From the NCBI GenBank assembly GCA_050999295.1, contig JBPCPI010000182.1, positions 1-36,976 of the forward strand: a DNA stretch of 36,976 bases, given 5' to 3'. The stretch comes from JACCQS01 sp050999295. Lineage in GTDB: Bacteria > Actinomycetota > Actinomycetes > Mycobacteriales > Geodermatophilaceae. The number at the start of each line of letters is the position of its first letter. Within the stretch, counting starts at the first letter, position 1. Made by a program: the position numbers and the translations under genes. The notes below the pieces were generated by a model, which saw only the letters and a program-made list of their open reading frames with translations, made no database searches and was not told the origin of the DNA. Shown in pieces: positions 1 to 7,349 of the stretch.

Positions 1-554
1 TGCGCGGTCACTATGCAGCCACGCACGCTGCCTGTGGTTACTGGCGAGCCGAGAACCGGCCCGGTCGAATGGTCCACACGGCCTCAACATCAGGGATTCT
101 CGGCAACTTCGGCCAGGCCAACTACGGAGCGGCCAAGGCCGGCATCGCTGCCTTTTCCACGATCGTCGCGCAGGAGATGGCCAAGTACGGGGTGACCTCG
201 AACGCCATCGCCCCGGCCGCGCGTACGGCGATGACCGAGTCCGCGTACGGCGACATTCCGGCGACCGAGGGCGGGAGCTTCGACTTCTGGGCGCCGGAGA
301 ACGTGGCGCCGTTCGTGGCGTGGCTGTGCTCGGACGGCGCGGGCGACATCAGCGGCAAGGTCTTCGGCGTCCAGGGCGACACGGTTGAGCTCTACCGCCC
401 GTACACGTCAGTGGCCGTGATCGAGAACGGCGGCCAGCGGTGGGAGCCCGAGCAGTTCACCGAGCGGATCGGATCCCTGTTCGAGGAGAGCGGCATCGTG
501 CCCCAAGCGGAGTTCATGATGTCGAAGCTGCGCTACTCGATGTCCCAGCGCTGA
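1..554 (+). CDS. SDR-family oxidoreductase, 3' part (5' end outside window)
   Basis: The open frame runs in from the left edge, first full codon at base 3, so the ATG at 69 is internal. Residues before that ATG (GHYAATHAACGYWRAENRPG) match the helix that precedes the catalytic segment of short-chain dehydrogenases. After it come the catalytic Ser region (TASTSGILGN) and the YxxxK pair in NYGAAKAG. The C-terminal tail of about 70 residues, with VFGVQGDTVELY and a region rich in charged residues, is longer than in FabG and resembles SDRs annotated as 3-oxoacyl-ACP reductase-like or MFE-2-like. An NAD(P)H-dependent oxidoreductase acting on an acyl or steroid-type substrate is likely; the substrate is not deducible. 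The cofactor-binding N-terminus is missing because of the window edge, not because the gene is broken. Confidence 0.85.
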   Translation, partial: RGHYAATHAACGYWRAENRPGRMVHTASTSGILGNFGQANYGAAKAGIAAFSTIVAQEMAKYGVTSNAIAPAARTAMTESAYGDIPATEGGSFDFWAPENVAPFVAWLCSDGAGDISGKVFGVQGDTVELYRPYTSVAVIENGGQRWEPEQFTERIGSLFEESGIVPQAEFMMSKLRYSMSQR

Positions 555-572
555 CTGGTCCGCCCGAGCCCA

Positions 573-645
573 AGTTGATCATCGGATTATTGGGGTTTGT
601 TTGCCGGATCGCGGTGCACAACCCTCCGAATTCCGATGATCAACT
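573..645. repeat. Inverted-repeat element, copy A (73 bp)
   Basis: The ends are perfect 14-bp inverted repeats, AGTTGATCATCGGA at 573-586 and its complement at 632-645. The interior contains TTGGGGTTTGT. A second copy with the same termini and a related interior lies at 1669-1734, on the other side of the quinone oxidoreductase gene. There is no coding capacity. It lies just beyond the 3' ends of two convergent genes, so it could fold as a terminator hairpin, or be a REP/MITE-like element. Confidence 0.75.
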
Positions 646-677
646 CCGAGGATGCGGGGGCTGTTGAGGCGAGGCGG

Positions 678-1640
678 TCAGGGCAGGAGCAGGGACTTGG
701 CGGTGGTCTTGCGTCCCTCCAGATCGCGATGCGCCTGGGCGGCCTCGGCGAGCGGGTAGCGGTGCCCGATCTGCACCTTGAGCGACCCGGCGGCGATCCA
801 GCCGAAGAGCTGGTTCGTACGGCCGAGAAGCTCATCACGGTCCCGGCTGTAATGCGCCACTGACGGGCGCGTCAGGAACAAACCTCCGCCGCTGTTGAGC
901 CGTTGCGGGTCGAATGGCGGCACCGGGCCACTAGCGGCCCCGAAAAGCGCCATGGTCCCGCGAATCCGGAGCGCATCGAGACCGGCATCGAAGGTGGACT
1001 TCCCTACACCGTCGAACACGGCTGCCACCCCGAGGTAGCCCGTCACGTCCATGGCCGCGTCCACCATCTCGGCATAGGGCACGACCTTGTCCGCTCCGGC
1101 GGCGCGGGCCAGGGCAGCCTTGTCCGAGGTTGAGGTGGTGGCTAACACGTGCCCGCCGCGGAGCTTGACGATCTGGGTAAGAAGCTGGCCGACGCCTCCG
1201 GCCGCAGCGTGGACCACCACCCAGTCACCGGGCTGGACCGGATAGGTAGAGGTGGCAAGGTAGTGGGCGGTCACGCCTTGCAGGATCGCGGCGGCCGCCA
1301 GTTCGTCGGACATCCCATCGGGTACGGGCACCGCTTCGACGGCCGCAATCGCCACAGCCTCGGCGTAGCTGCCCATGCCCTGCTTCCAGGCCACCCGGTC
1401 GCCGACTGAGATTCCGTCGACACCTGCGCCCACCTCTCGTACGGTCCCGGCACCCTCCTGGCCGAGGATGAACGGCGTCTCGATCGGGTACGTGCCGGAG
1501 CGCTGATAGGTGTCGATGTAATTCAGGCCAGCCGCCGCGACGTCGACGACGATCTGCCCCTCACCGGCTTCCGGTGTCGGGACGTCGACGACCTTCAATG
1601 CCTCCGGTCCGCCATGTTCGGTCACCTGCATCGCCCGCAC
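678..1640 (-). CDS. NADPH:quinone oxidoreductase, zinc-independent MDR family
   Basis: This 320-residue protein has the length and layout of quinone oxidoreductases of the medium-chain dehydrogenase/reductase superfamily: a GroES-like N-terminal domain (VTEHGGPEAL, ILGQEGAGTVREVG) followed by a Rossmann domain with the dinucleotide loop VVVHAAAGGVGQLLTQ. No structural or catalytic zinc ligand set is visible, as expected for the quinone reductase branch. It probably performs NADPH-dependent one- or two-electron reduction of quinones or enones in the cytosol. The GTG at 1640 is preferred as start because a strong GAGGAGG lies 5 nt upstream; the ATG at 1631 and an in-frame ATG at 1685 are alternatives, but the latter lies inside a repeat element. 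The gene stands alone, framed by two inverted-repeat elements. Confidence 0.88.
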   Translation of the reverse strand: MRAMQVTEHGGPEALKVVDVPTPEAGEGQIVVDVAAAGLNYIDTYQRSGTYPIETPFILGQEGAGTVREVGAGVDGISVGDRVAWKQGMGSYAEAVAIAAVEAVPVPDGMSDELAAAAILQGVTAHYLATSTYPVQPGDWVVVHAAAGGVGQLLTQIVKLRGGHVLATTSTSDKAALARAAGADKVVPYAEMVDAAMDVTGYLGVAAVFDGVGKSTFDAGLDALRIRGTMALFGAASGPVPPFDPQRLNSGGGLFLTRPSVAHYSRDRDELLGRTNQLFGWIAAGSLKVQIGHRYPLAEAAQAHRDLEGRKTTAKSLLLP

Positions 1641-1668
1641 TGTAACCTCCTCGCGCTCGACGCCGGCC

Positions 1669-1734
1669 GAGTTGATCATCGGCAAACTTGGGTTTTGTCG
1701 TCGAATAACCTACCCACCTGCCGATGATCAACTC
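1669..1734. repeat. Inverted-repeat element, copy B (66 bp)
   Basis: Perfect 15-bp inverted termini (GAGTTGATCATCGGC at 1669-1683, complement at 1720-1734) match those of the element at 573-645. The interior shares TTGGG.TTTGT. The element sits upstream of both the quinone oxidoreductase and the divergent toxin-antitoxin operon, so it probably overlaps or adjoins their promoters. Confidence 0.75.
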
Positions 1735-1787
1735 AGACTCAACCCAACTATCGGACTCCTGGTATCAACGGCGGTATCATTCTTGGC

Positions 1788-1991
1788 ATGGCGATGACAG
1801 TGCGCTTCGACGAGGAGGAAACCGCTGCGTTGCGCAAGCGAGCAGCGCTTGAAGGCCACTCCATGCAGGAAATCACTCGTGCGGCTGTACGCGAATACGT
1901 CGAGAGACACAGCAGGGACGACCTACTCGACAAGGTCATCGATGAGGAACTACCCAGGTACGCGGAGGCTCTCGACCGCCTCGGCAGATGA
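1788..1991 (+). CDS. Ribbon-helix-helix antitoxin partner of Doc-like toxin
   Basis: This 67-residue protein begins MAMTVRFDEEETAALRKRAA, a beta strand plus amphipathic helix typical of RHH (CopG/Arc-type) DNA-binding antitoxins. A second helix (SMQEITRAAVREYVE) and an acidic C-terminal tail (DEELPRYAEALDRLGR) that would bind the toxin follow. It overlaps the downstream toxin start by 4 nt (ATGA), the usual arrangement for toxin-antitoxin pairs. It is expected to bind its own promoter and to neutralise the Doc-like protein. An ATG two codons downstream (1794) is an alternative start. Confidence 0.8.
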   Translation: MAMTVRFDEEETAALRKRAALEGHSMQEITRAAVREYVERHSRDDLLDKVIDEELPRYAEALDRLGR

Positions 1992-2362
1992 TCTATCTAG
2001 ATCTTGACGACCTGCTCAAGATCGCCGAACGAGTCATCGGCTCAGTTGTTGTACGCGATGCCGGTTTGCTCGAATCCGCTCTAGTCCGGCCGCAGGCCGT
2101 CTACTTCGGCGAGGACCCCTATCCGACGCTGGAGGAGAAGGCTGCAGCGCTCTTGCATTCGTTGGTTGGAAACCACGCACTCATCGACGGGAACAAGCGT
2201 CTGGGACTGGCAGCCATGATCGCGTTCCTTGGTATCAACGGACGCCGCCTCACCCTGACCAACGACGAGGCCTACGACCTCGTGATGGCCGTCGCTACAC
2301 GTGAGATAGACGACGTGACGACGATCGCCGCAATCCTGCGCGCGGGCACCGAAGCGCGCTGA
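1988..2362 (+). CDS. Death-on-curing (Doc/Fic-fold) toxin
   Basis: At 124 residues it matches the length of Doc toxins. The Fic-core motif is seen as NHALIDGNKR at residues 62-71, corresponding to the HxFx(D/N)xNKR loop that coordinates Mg-ATP in Doc. Doc of phage P1 phosphorylates elongation factor Tu; the same activity is inferred here. The N-terminal YLDLDDLLKIAERV and the RPQAVYFGEDPYPTLEEKAAALLHSL helix are characteristic of chromosomal Doc family members. It is co-translated with the RHH antitoxin. The 3' end lies only 7 nt from the convergent hmgA stop. Confidence 0.87.
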   Translation: MIYLDLDDLLKIAERVIGSVVVRDAGLLESALVRPQAVYFGEDPYPTLEEKAAALLHSLVGNHALIDGNKRLGLAAMIAFLGINGRRLTLTNDEAYDLVMAVATREIDDVTTIAAILRAGTEAR

Positions 2363-2369
2363 CGTCGAT

Positions 2370-3563
2370 CTACTCCAGGGTGCGGCCGGCCCAGGTCCAG
2401 GCGTAGCCGGTGTCCTCGCAGGCGATGGCGGGCAGGCACAGGTCCAACGGTCGGAATGTGTCGATCATCACCGCCACCTCGTCGAAGTAGTCGATGCCGA
2501 TCGCCCGCTCCGGCGCTCCCGGTTGTGGACCGTGGGTGAACCCGCTGGGGTGCAACGAGATCGAGCCCTGCCCGATGCCAGCACCCTTGCGCGCCTCGTA
2601 GTCGCCACCGCAGTAGAAGAGCACCTCGTCGGAGTCGACGTTGGCGTGGTTGTACGGCACCGGGATTGACTCCGGGTGGTAGTCGACCTTGCGCGGGACG
2701 AACGAGCAGATGACGAAGTTCGGTCCCTCGAAGGTCTGATGCACGGTCGGCGGCTGGTGTACGCGACCGGTGATCGGTTCGAAGTCGGCGATGTTGAACG
2801 CGTACGGGTAGAGGCTGCCGTCCCAGCCGACGACGTCGAAGGGGTGCTGGGCGTAGGTGAACTTCGTCCAGCCGACGCCGCCGGTGTGATCCGACGAGCG
2901 GTGCTGGACAAGAACTTCCACGTCCTCGCCGGTTGCTGTGAACGGCTCGGTCGGAGCGCGCAGGTCGCGCTCGCAGTACGGAGCATTCTCGAGGAACTGA
3001 CCTCGTGCGGAGAGGTAGCGCTTCGGCGGACCGACGTGCCCGGTCGCTTCGGTGCTCAGTGTCCGTAGCGGTTCGGTCCCGGTCGGAACGATCCGGTAGG
3101 TCGTGGACGTCGGGATCACGACATAGTCGCCGGGGCCGATGTCGAAGGCCCCGAGGACGGACTCGAATCGGGCCGTGCCGCTTTCGACGTAGATGCACTC
3201 GTCGCCAATGGCGTTGCGGTACAGGGGTGATGGCTCCTCGGCCAAAGCGTAGGAGATGCGGCAGTCCGCGTTGGCGAGTAGGTGCTGACGCCCGGTGATC
3301 GCATCTGACCCTGGTGCGTCCAGCTTGTGGGTGACGAAGTGTCGTGGCTTGAGGGGGTAGTTGGACTGGCGAGTCCACTGTGGACCATCGAAGGGCTCGC
3401 TGTGCACGATCGCTGTCGGCAGATGCTCGTGGTAGAGCAACGCGGAGTCCGCCGAGAAGCCCTCGACGCCCATAAGTTCCTCGGCGTACAGCGAGCCGTC
3501 GGCCTTGCGGAACTGGGTGTGGCGCTTGCGCGGGATGGTGCCGACTTGGCGGTAGTAGGGCAT
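2370..3563 (-). CDS. hmgA: Homogentisate 1,2-dioxygenase
   Basis: This 397-residue cupin-fold protein has the family hallmarks: an N-terminal GTIPRKRHTQFR, the central GWTKFTYAQHPFDVVGWDG, and the C-terminal metal region NHANVDSDEVLFY followed by HPSGFTHGPQPG, which should supply the His/Glu/His ligands of the non-heme Fe(II). It opens the ring of homogentisate to maleylacetoacetate, a central step in tyrosine and phenylacetate degradation in the cytosol. It is shorter than the human enzyme, as is usual for the actinobacterial branch. It is transcribed divergently from the gene beginning near 3671, with a palindromic operator candidate between them. The ATG at 3563 is the only plausible start, preceded by AAAGGTC. 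Confidence 0.95.
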   Translation of the reverse strand: MPYYRQVGTIPRKRHTQFRKADGSLYAEELMGVEGFSADSALLYHEHLPTAIVHSEPFDGPQWTRQSNYPLKPRHFVTHKLDAPGSDAITGRQHLLANADCRISYALAEEPSPLYRNAIGDECIYVESGTARFESVLGAFDIGPGDYVVIPTSTTYRIVPTGTEPLRTLSTEATGHVGPPKRYLSARGQFLENAPYCERDLRAPTEPFTATGEDVEVLVQHRSSDHTGGVGWTKFTYAQHPFDVVGWDGSLYPYAFNIADFEPITGRVHQPPTVHQTFEGPNFVICSFVPRKVDYHPESIPVPYNHANVDSDEVLFYCGGDYEARKGAGIGQGSISLHPSGFTHGPQPGAPERAIGIDYFDEVAVMIDTFRPLDLCLPAIACEDTGYAWTWAGRTLE

Positions 3564-3608
3564 GACCGGGGACCTTTCCAGACGTGGATTGTCAGGGCGG
3601 GGACAACC

Positions 3609-3636
3609 GTCCGATATTAGGACACAAGTGTCCGAT
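3609..3636. promoter_or_regulatory. Candidate operator between hmgA and the divergent cluster
   Basis: The intergenic region contains the perfect inverted repeat GGACAC-AA-GTGTCC (3620-3633). This is overlapped by GTCC-N7-GGAC (3609-3623) and by a direct repeat GTCCGAT at 3609 and 3630, 21 bp apart, or two helical turns. The AT-rich GATATTAG lies within. The position suits repression or activation of both divergent promoters. The natural candidate regulator is the IclR protein encoded at 5971-6630; that link is inference. Confidence 0.6.
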
Positions 3637-3670
3637 GCGACACGTCAAGAGTGCGCTAGCGTTCCGGGCC

Positions 3671-4549
3671 GTGTCAACTCCTGACTCCGCTCCGATCCGG
3701 TCCGCGCCTACCGAGGCTGGGACCGGCCAGGCACTGGCCGCCCTGTTCGGCACGCTCATCGACGACGCCGCGCTGTTCCCTCCAGGCGATGCGGCCATGC
3801 ACGACGCGCTGGCCGCCCACCCCCATCATCTGGCGGGGACGTACGGCTTCACCGTCGGCCGGTTCCTGTGTCCGGCCTCCCGGGTACCGGAGATGGCCCA
3901 GGCTTGGTCGCGGCCGACTCCGCTGACGGTCGGCCTCATCGCCGATACCGGACTGGACGGACTGAGCGAGGCGATCACCCAGATCGTGACCGATCCGCGG
4001 CTGGAACTCGGCGCGGTGGAGATCGTGCTCCCGCCCGGGTCATCCCTGGTTGCCCTGGGGGACATCCTTGATGCCCTGCCGGAGGTCACCGGGTACGTCG
4101 AACTGCCCCGCGACCAGGACCTCTCGGCCGAACTCAACGCCATCGCCGTTGCCGGACGGGAGGCCAAGTTCCGTACCGGCGGAGCTGCCCTCGGCGCGGT
4201 GCCCGCACCAGACGAATTGGCCGCTTTCATCAGCGCCTGCGTCGCTCGGCGGATCCCGTTCAAGTGCACCGCTGGGTTGCACCATGCGATCTGCGGTGTC
4301 GAGGACGCTGCGGGCAACACCCAGCACGGCTTCCTCAACGTGCTGCTGGCTACGCAGGCCGCCGTACTGGGTGAGGACGACGCGGAGATCCTGGGCTGGC
4401 TGCGTGAGGGCAGCGTCGAGGTGATCGTGCATGCCTTACGGGCCCTGCATGAGCACGACGCCCGGCGGGTTCGTACCAGCTTCATCGGCTTCGGATCCTG
4501 CTCGGTGACCGAACCAATCGCCGAACTGACCGAGCTGGGGCTGCTGTGA
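3671..4549 (+). CDS. Uncharacterised protein of the homogentisate cluster
   Basis: The protein of about 292 residues has no domain I can name. Conserved-looking stretches are LIDDAALFPPGDAAM near the N-terminus, FLCPASRVPEM, alternating strand/helix segments (VGLIADTGLDG, GAVEIVLPPG, GYVELPRD, AKFRTGG), and PFKCTAGLHHAICG followed by HGFLNVLLA. The alternation suggests an alpha/beta barrel-like fold. The KCTAGLHH motif looks like an active-site loop. It lies between hmgA and fahA and is probably co-transcribed with fahA, so a role in homogentisate breakdown is likely. No maleylacetoacetate isomerase is present in the window, which leaves that step open. The GTG at 3671 gives a sensible N-terminus; an in-frame ATG at 3635 and one at 3584 overlap the operator region and are less likely. 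Confidence 0.75.
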   Translation: MSTPDSAPIRSAPTEAGTGQALAALFGTLIDDAALFPPGDAAMHDALAAHPHHLAGTYGFTVGRFLCPASRVPEMAQAWSRPTPLTVGLIADTGLDGLSEAITQIVTDPRLELGAVEIVLPPGSSLVALGDILDALPEVTGYVELPRDQDLSAELNAIAVAGREAKFRTGGAALGAVPAPDELAAFISACVARRIPFKCTAGLHHAICGVEDAAGNTQHGFLNVLLATQAAVLGEDDAEILGWLREGSVEVIVHALRALHEHDARRVRTSFIGFGSCSVTEPIAELTELGLL

Positions 4550-4649
4550 GTGAGCATCGCAGCGAGGTCCGAGCTGAGTCGGTGCGCGCAGCGCACGAGG
4601 CTGGGCGATCGAGCGGAGCGAACAGCCGTGCGGAGCGCGGAGTGACACT
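4550..4649. repeat. Intergenic low-complexity GAGC/GCGA-type repeat region
   Basis: The 100 nt between the uncharacterised gene and fahA are built of short recurring words (GCGAGG, GAGCTGAG, GAGCGGAGCGA, GCGGAGCGC) and include a small hairpin, GTGCGC-GCA-GCGCAC at 4582-4596. Such GAGCG-rich intergenic filler is frequent in actinobacterial genomes. It supplies no obvious ribosome-binding site for fahA beyond GCGGAGTG. It has no coding signal of its own. Confidence 0.45.
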
Positions 4650-5915
4650 GTGAATGCCTCGGCCGGCCAGGCGTCGTGCTGGGTGCCAGTGCCCGAAGGC
4701 AGCGACTTTCCGATCACGAACCTCCCGTACGGCGTGTTCTGCCTGAAGAGCGGCAGCGCCAGCTTCGGAGGTGACGGTAGCGGTGGCACTCGTCGGATCG
4801 GGGTGGCCATCGGCGAGCAGATCCTCGATCTCGCGGCAGCTGCGGCCCGCGGGCTGATCGAGGAGCCCTCCCAGATGCTTCGGGCCGAGACGCTCAACCA
4901 GTTTCTGGCGTGTGGCCGGCCGGAGTGGGGCCGCGTCCGCGCCGGGGTCACTCAGTTGCTGAGCGATGAATCCCAGCGCGGAGCCGCCGAGAAGTTGCTC
5001 GTCGCCCAAGCCGATGCGCAGATGTGCCTGCCGTTCGAGGTGGCGGACTACGTCGACTTCTATGCCTCGATCGACCACGCGTCCAACGTCGGCGCGCTGT
5101 TCCGTCCGGACTCCCCAGCCCTGCCGGCGAACTGGCGACACCTGCCGATCGGCTACCACGGCCGCGCCGGCACAGTCGTCGTATCCGGGACCGATGTCGT
5201 ACGTCCCAACGGCCAGCGCAAGCCGCCGGACACCGACGCGCCGACGTACGGACCCTCGCAGCGTCTCGACATCGAGGCCGAAGTGGGGTTCGTCGTCGGT
5301 ACGCCGTCCGCCGCCGGCTCCCAGGTGGCGATCGGGGATCTGGCCGAGCATGTCTTCGGCGTCGTACTGCTCAACGACTGGTCCGCGCGCGATATCCAGG
5401 CATGGGAGTACGTACCGCTGGGCCCGTTCCTCGGTAAGTCGTTCGCCACCAGCATCTCGCCTTGGGTGGTGCCGCTGGCGGCTCTCGAGGCGGCTCGGAT
5501 TCCCGCGCCGGTCCAGGATCCGGAGCCGTTGCCCTACCTGCGTCGCGCCGAGGACTGGGGACTGGACCTGACGATCGAGGTGGAGTGCAACGGGACCGTC
5601 GTGTCGCGACCGCCGTTCGGCTCGATGTACTGGACCGCTGACCAGCAGCTTGCGCATCTGACCGTGAACGGCGCGAGCCTGCGGACCGGGGATCTCTTCG
5701 CCTCCGGAACCGTCTCGGGGCCAGAACCAGGGCAGCGGGGGTCGTTCCTGGAGCTTTCCTGGGGTGGTCGCGACCCGTTTGCTCTCGACGACGGGACGAC
5801 CCGGTCCTTCCTCGAGGACGGCGACACGGTGACGCTGCGGGCCTCCGCGCCTGGCGAGAATGGGACCCGGATCGGGTTCGGCGCCTGCACCGGCACGATC
5901 CGCCCCGCTCTCTGA
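4650..5915 (+). CDS. fahA: Fumarylacetoacetase
   Basis: This 421-residue protein covers both FAH domains. The N-terminal SH3-like domain (residues 1-130) has the typical NLPYGVF. In the catalytic domain the known residues of the mouse enzyme are found at a constant offset of ten: Asp136, catalytic His143 (DHASNVG), Glu209 and Glu211 (DIEAEVGF), Asp243 (LNDWSARD) and Lys263 (FLGKSFATS). It hydrolyses 4-fumarylacetoacetate to fumarate and acetoacetate, the last step of the homogentisate pathway, using Mg or Ca. GTG start at 4650. It follows the uncharacterised gene by 100 nt of repeat-like sequence and ends just before a perfect palindrome that may terminate transcription. Confidence 0.96.
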   Translation: MNASAGQASCWVPVPEGSDFPITNLPYGVFCLKSGSASFGGDGSGGTRRIGVAIGEQILDLAAAAARGLIEEPSQMLRAETLNQFLACGRPEWGRVRAGVTQLLSDESQRGAAEKLLVAQADAQMCLPFEVADYVDFYASIDHASNVGALFRPDSPALPANWRHLPIGYHGRAGTVVVSGTDVVRPNGQRKPPDTDAPTYGPSQRLDIEAEVGFVVGTPSAAGSQVAIGDLAEHVFGVVLLNDWSARDIQAWEYVPLGPFLGKSFATSISPWVVPLAALEAARIPAPVQDPEPLPYLRRAEDWGLDLTIEVECNGTVVSRPPFGSMYWTADQQLAHLTVNGASLRTGDLFASGTVSGPEPGQRGSFLELSWGGRDPFALDDGTTRSFLEDGDTVTLRASAPGENGTRIGFGACTGTIRPAL

Positions 5916-5919
5916 AGGG

Positions 5920-5937
5920 ACTTTCTCCGGAGAAAGT
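5920..5937. repeat. 18-bp palindrome ACTTTCTCCGGAGAAAGT (single copy)
   Basis: A perfect 18-bp palindrome lies 4 nt after the fahA stop, between the convergent fahA and iclR genes. It is followed by GCGGTCTGG, the flank that accompanies the same palindrome at 16.2, 16.5, 30.3 and 34.6 kb. It could form a hairpin with a 7-bp stem and act as a bidirectional terminator, or be a REP-like repeat. Unlike other loci it has no partner 42 bp away. Confidence 0.75.
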
Positions 5938-5970
5938 GCGGTCTGGAAAGCGCCACCCGAGGCTGGATTG

Positions 5971-6630
5971 TCAGGTCAGGGCGGCGCGGATCTCGTCGGC
6001 CGCTCGGACGACGCGCACTCCGACCTCGTCCACCGCGAGTTCGCCCAGCGTGATCACGCCGACGCTGGCCCGTAGATCGCTCACGCCGTTGACCGGAGCC
6101 GCAATCCCATGGGCGCCGGGCTGTAACTCCCCGCTCGTCGCGACGTAGCCAGGCTCGGATGGTGCGTCGAGCGCGAGGATCGCCAAGCCAGCAGCACCTC
6201 GATCCAGCGGGTGACGCGAGCCGACCCGGTAAGCGACGTGGTAGTCGGTCCACGACGGCTCGATCACCGCCACTGCGAGCGCCTCCCCGCCGTCGCTGAT
6301 CGTCAGGTGGGCGGTCGCGCCGACGTCCTCCGCGAGCCGGCGCAGCGGCCCGGCAGCCGCGTCTCGCAGTTGGGGCTGGAGGCGCTGGGCCAGGTGCAGC
6401 ACCCCTAGACCCAGCCGCCACCCTCCGTCGGCATCGCGGTGCACCATGCCCTGCCTGGCCAGTGCGGTGATCAACCGGTAGACGACCGGACGGTGCGTCT
6501 GCAACGCCTCGGCCAGGGCGGTGACGGTCATCGGGGTCGAGGCGTCGGCGAGCAGCCGCAGCAGCCGCAGCCCGCGCTCGAGGGACTGCGAGGACTCGGC
6601 TGCCACGGACGCGACAGTAGCGCCGCGCAT
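5971..6630 (-). CDS. IclR-family transcriptional regulator
   Basis: The N-terminal winged helix-turn-helix (SLERGLRLLRLLADAS through VTALAEALQTHRPVVYRLITAL) and the C-terminal ligand-binding domain (LRRLAEDVGATAHLTI, GSRHPLDRGAAGLAILA, VNGVSDLRASVGVITLG) identify an IclR regulator of about 219 residues, slightly shorter than usual. The ATG at 6630 gives a normal N-terminus; an upstream in-frame ATG at 6705 adds an Arg-rich tail unlike the family. Being convergent with fahA and beside the homogentisate genes, it probably controls them in response to an aromatic intermediate. The candidate target is the palindrome at 3609-3636. Confidence 0.88.
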   Translation of the reverse strand: MRGATVASVAAESSQSLERGLRLLRLLADASTPMTVTALAEALQTHRPVVYRLITALARQGMVHRDADGGWRLGLGVLHLAQRLQPQLRDAAAGPLRRLAEDVGATAHLTISDGGEALAVAVIEPSWTDYHVAYRVGSRHPLDRGAAGLAILALDAPSEPGYVATSGELQPGAHGIAAPVNGVSDLRASVGVITLGELAVDEVGVRVVRAADEIRAALT

Positions 6631-6740
6631 GGCCGACGCCCGGGCCAACGTGGGACCGAGGTCGCGCCGACACCGGCCGATGTCGCATCGACGTCCGGCC
6701 GACATAGCTGCGGAATGGGAGATGAGCCAGGCCGGGCAGC

Positions 6741-7349
6741 TCAGACGGCGAAGGCGGTCACGGCCTCGTAGGCGGCCACGGCGGCGAACGCGGCGAACAG
6801 GACCGCGGCTGTACGGCGGACCAGCTTGATCGGCAGCCGCGCGACTAGTTTCGCGCCGACGAAAACGGCTAGGGAGGCGATCAGCAGCAGTGCCCCGAAG
6901 GCTCCGACGAACACCGACAGCGGAGCGTCGTAGCGGGCCGCGAGGCCAGCGGTGGCCAGTTGGGACAGGTCACCCCACTCGGCCAGGAACGTGATCCCGA
7001 ACGAGGCCAACGCGATCCGCCAGGCCGGCCAATCCTTGTGCGCAACCTGGCTTGCCGTGTCGATGTCAGCATCCCCGACCTCGTCCTTGCCCGAGCGCCA
7101 CAACAGAACAGCGCCGACCGCGAACAACAGGGCGACCGCGAGGGCGACCCATTCCCGCGGCAGCAGGGAGAGCAGCGAGCCCGCGGCCACGGCGATCGCC
7201 ACCTGGATGGCGAATGCCGCGCCCACGCCGGCCAGGACCGGCAACGGGCGGAACCGGCTGGCCAGCACAAGCGTCGCGAACATGGTCTTGTCCGGCAGTT
7301 CGACCGGAGCGACCAGCACGAAGGCGGTGACCACGACCGAGAAGATCAT
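6741..7349 (-). CDS. Gdt1/UPF0016 (TMEM165) family cation transporter
   Basis: This 202-residue membrane protein is made of two homologous halves of about three transmembrane helices, each carrying an acidic family motif: ELPDKT at residues 17-22 and AEWGDLSQ at 123-130 (consensus E-x-G-D-[KR]-[ST]). Characterised members exchange Mn2+ or Ca2+ for protons; bacterial MneA exports Mn2+. The start codon overlaps the larC stop by 4 nt (ATGA at 7346-7349), so the two are translationally coupled. The first motif has Leu-Pro in place of x-Gly, a common variant. The partnership with a metal-cofactor enzyme suggests Mn or Ni homeostasis; the transported ion cannot be read from sequence. Confidence 0.9.
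   Translation of the reverse strand: MIFSVVVTAFVLVAPVELPDKTMFATLVLASRFRPLPVLAGVGAAFAIQVAIAVAAGSLLSLLPREWVALAVALLFAVGAVLLWRSGKDEVGDADIDTASQVAHKDWPAWRIALASFGITFLAEWGDLSQLATAGLAARYDAPLSVFVGAFGALLLIASLAVFVGAKLVARLPIKLVRRTAAVLFAAFAAVAAYEAVTAFAV

Noticed and set aside
573..1734. Composite transposon
   Set aside because: No transposase is encoded between or beside the elements, and no target-site duplication was seen; kept only as a possible cassette.
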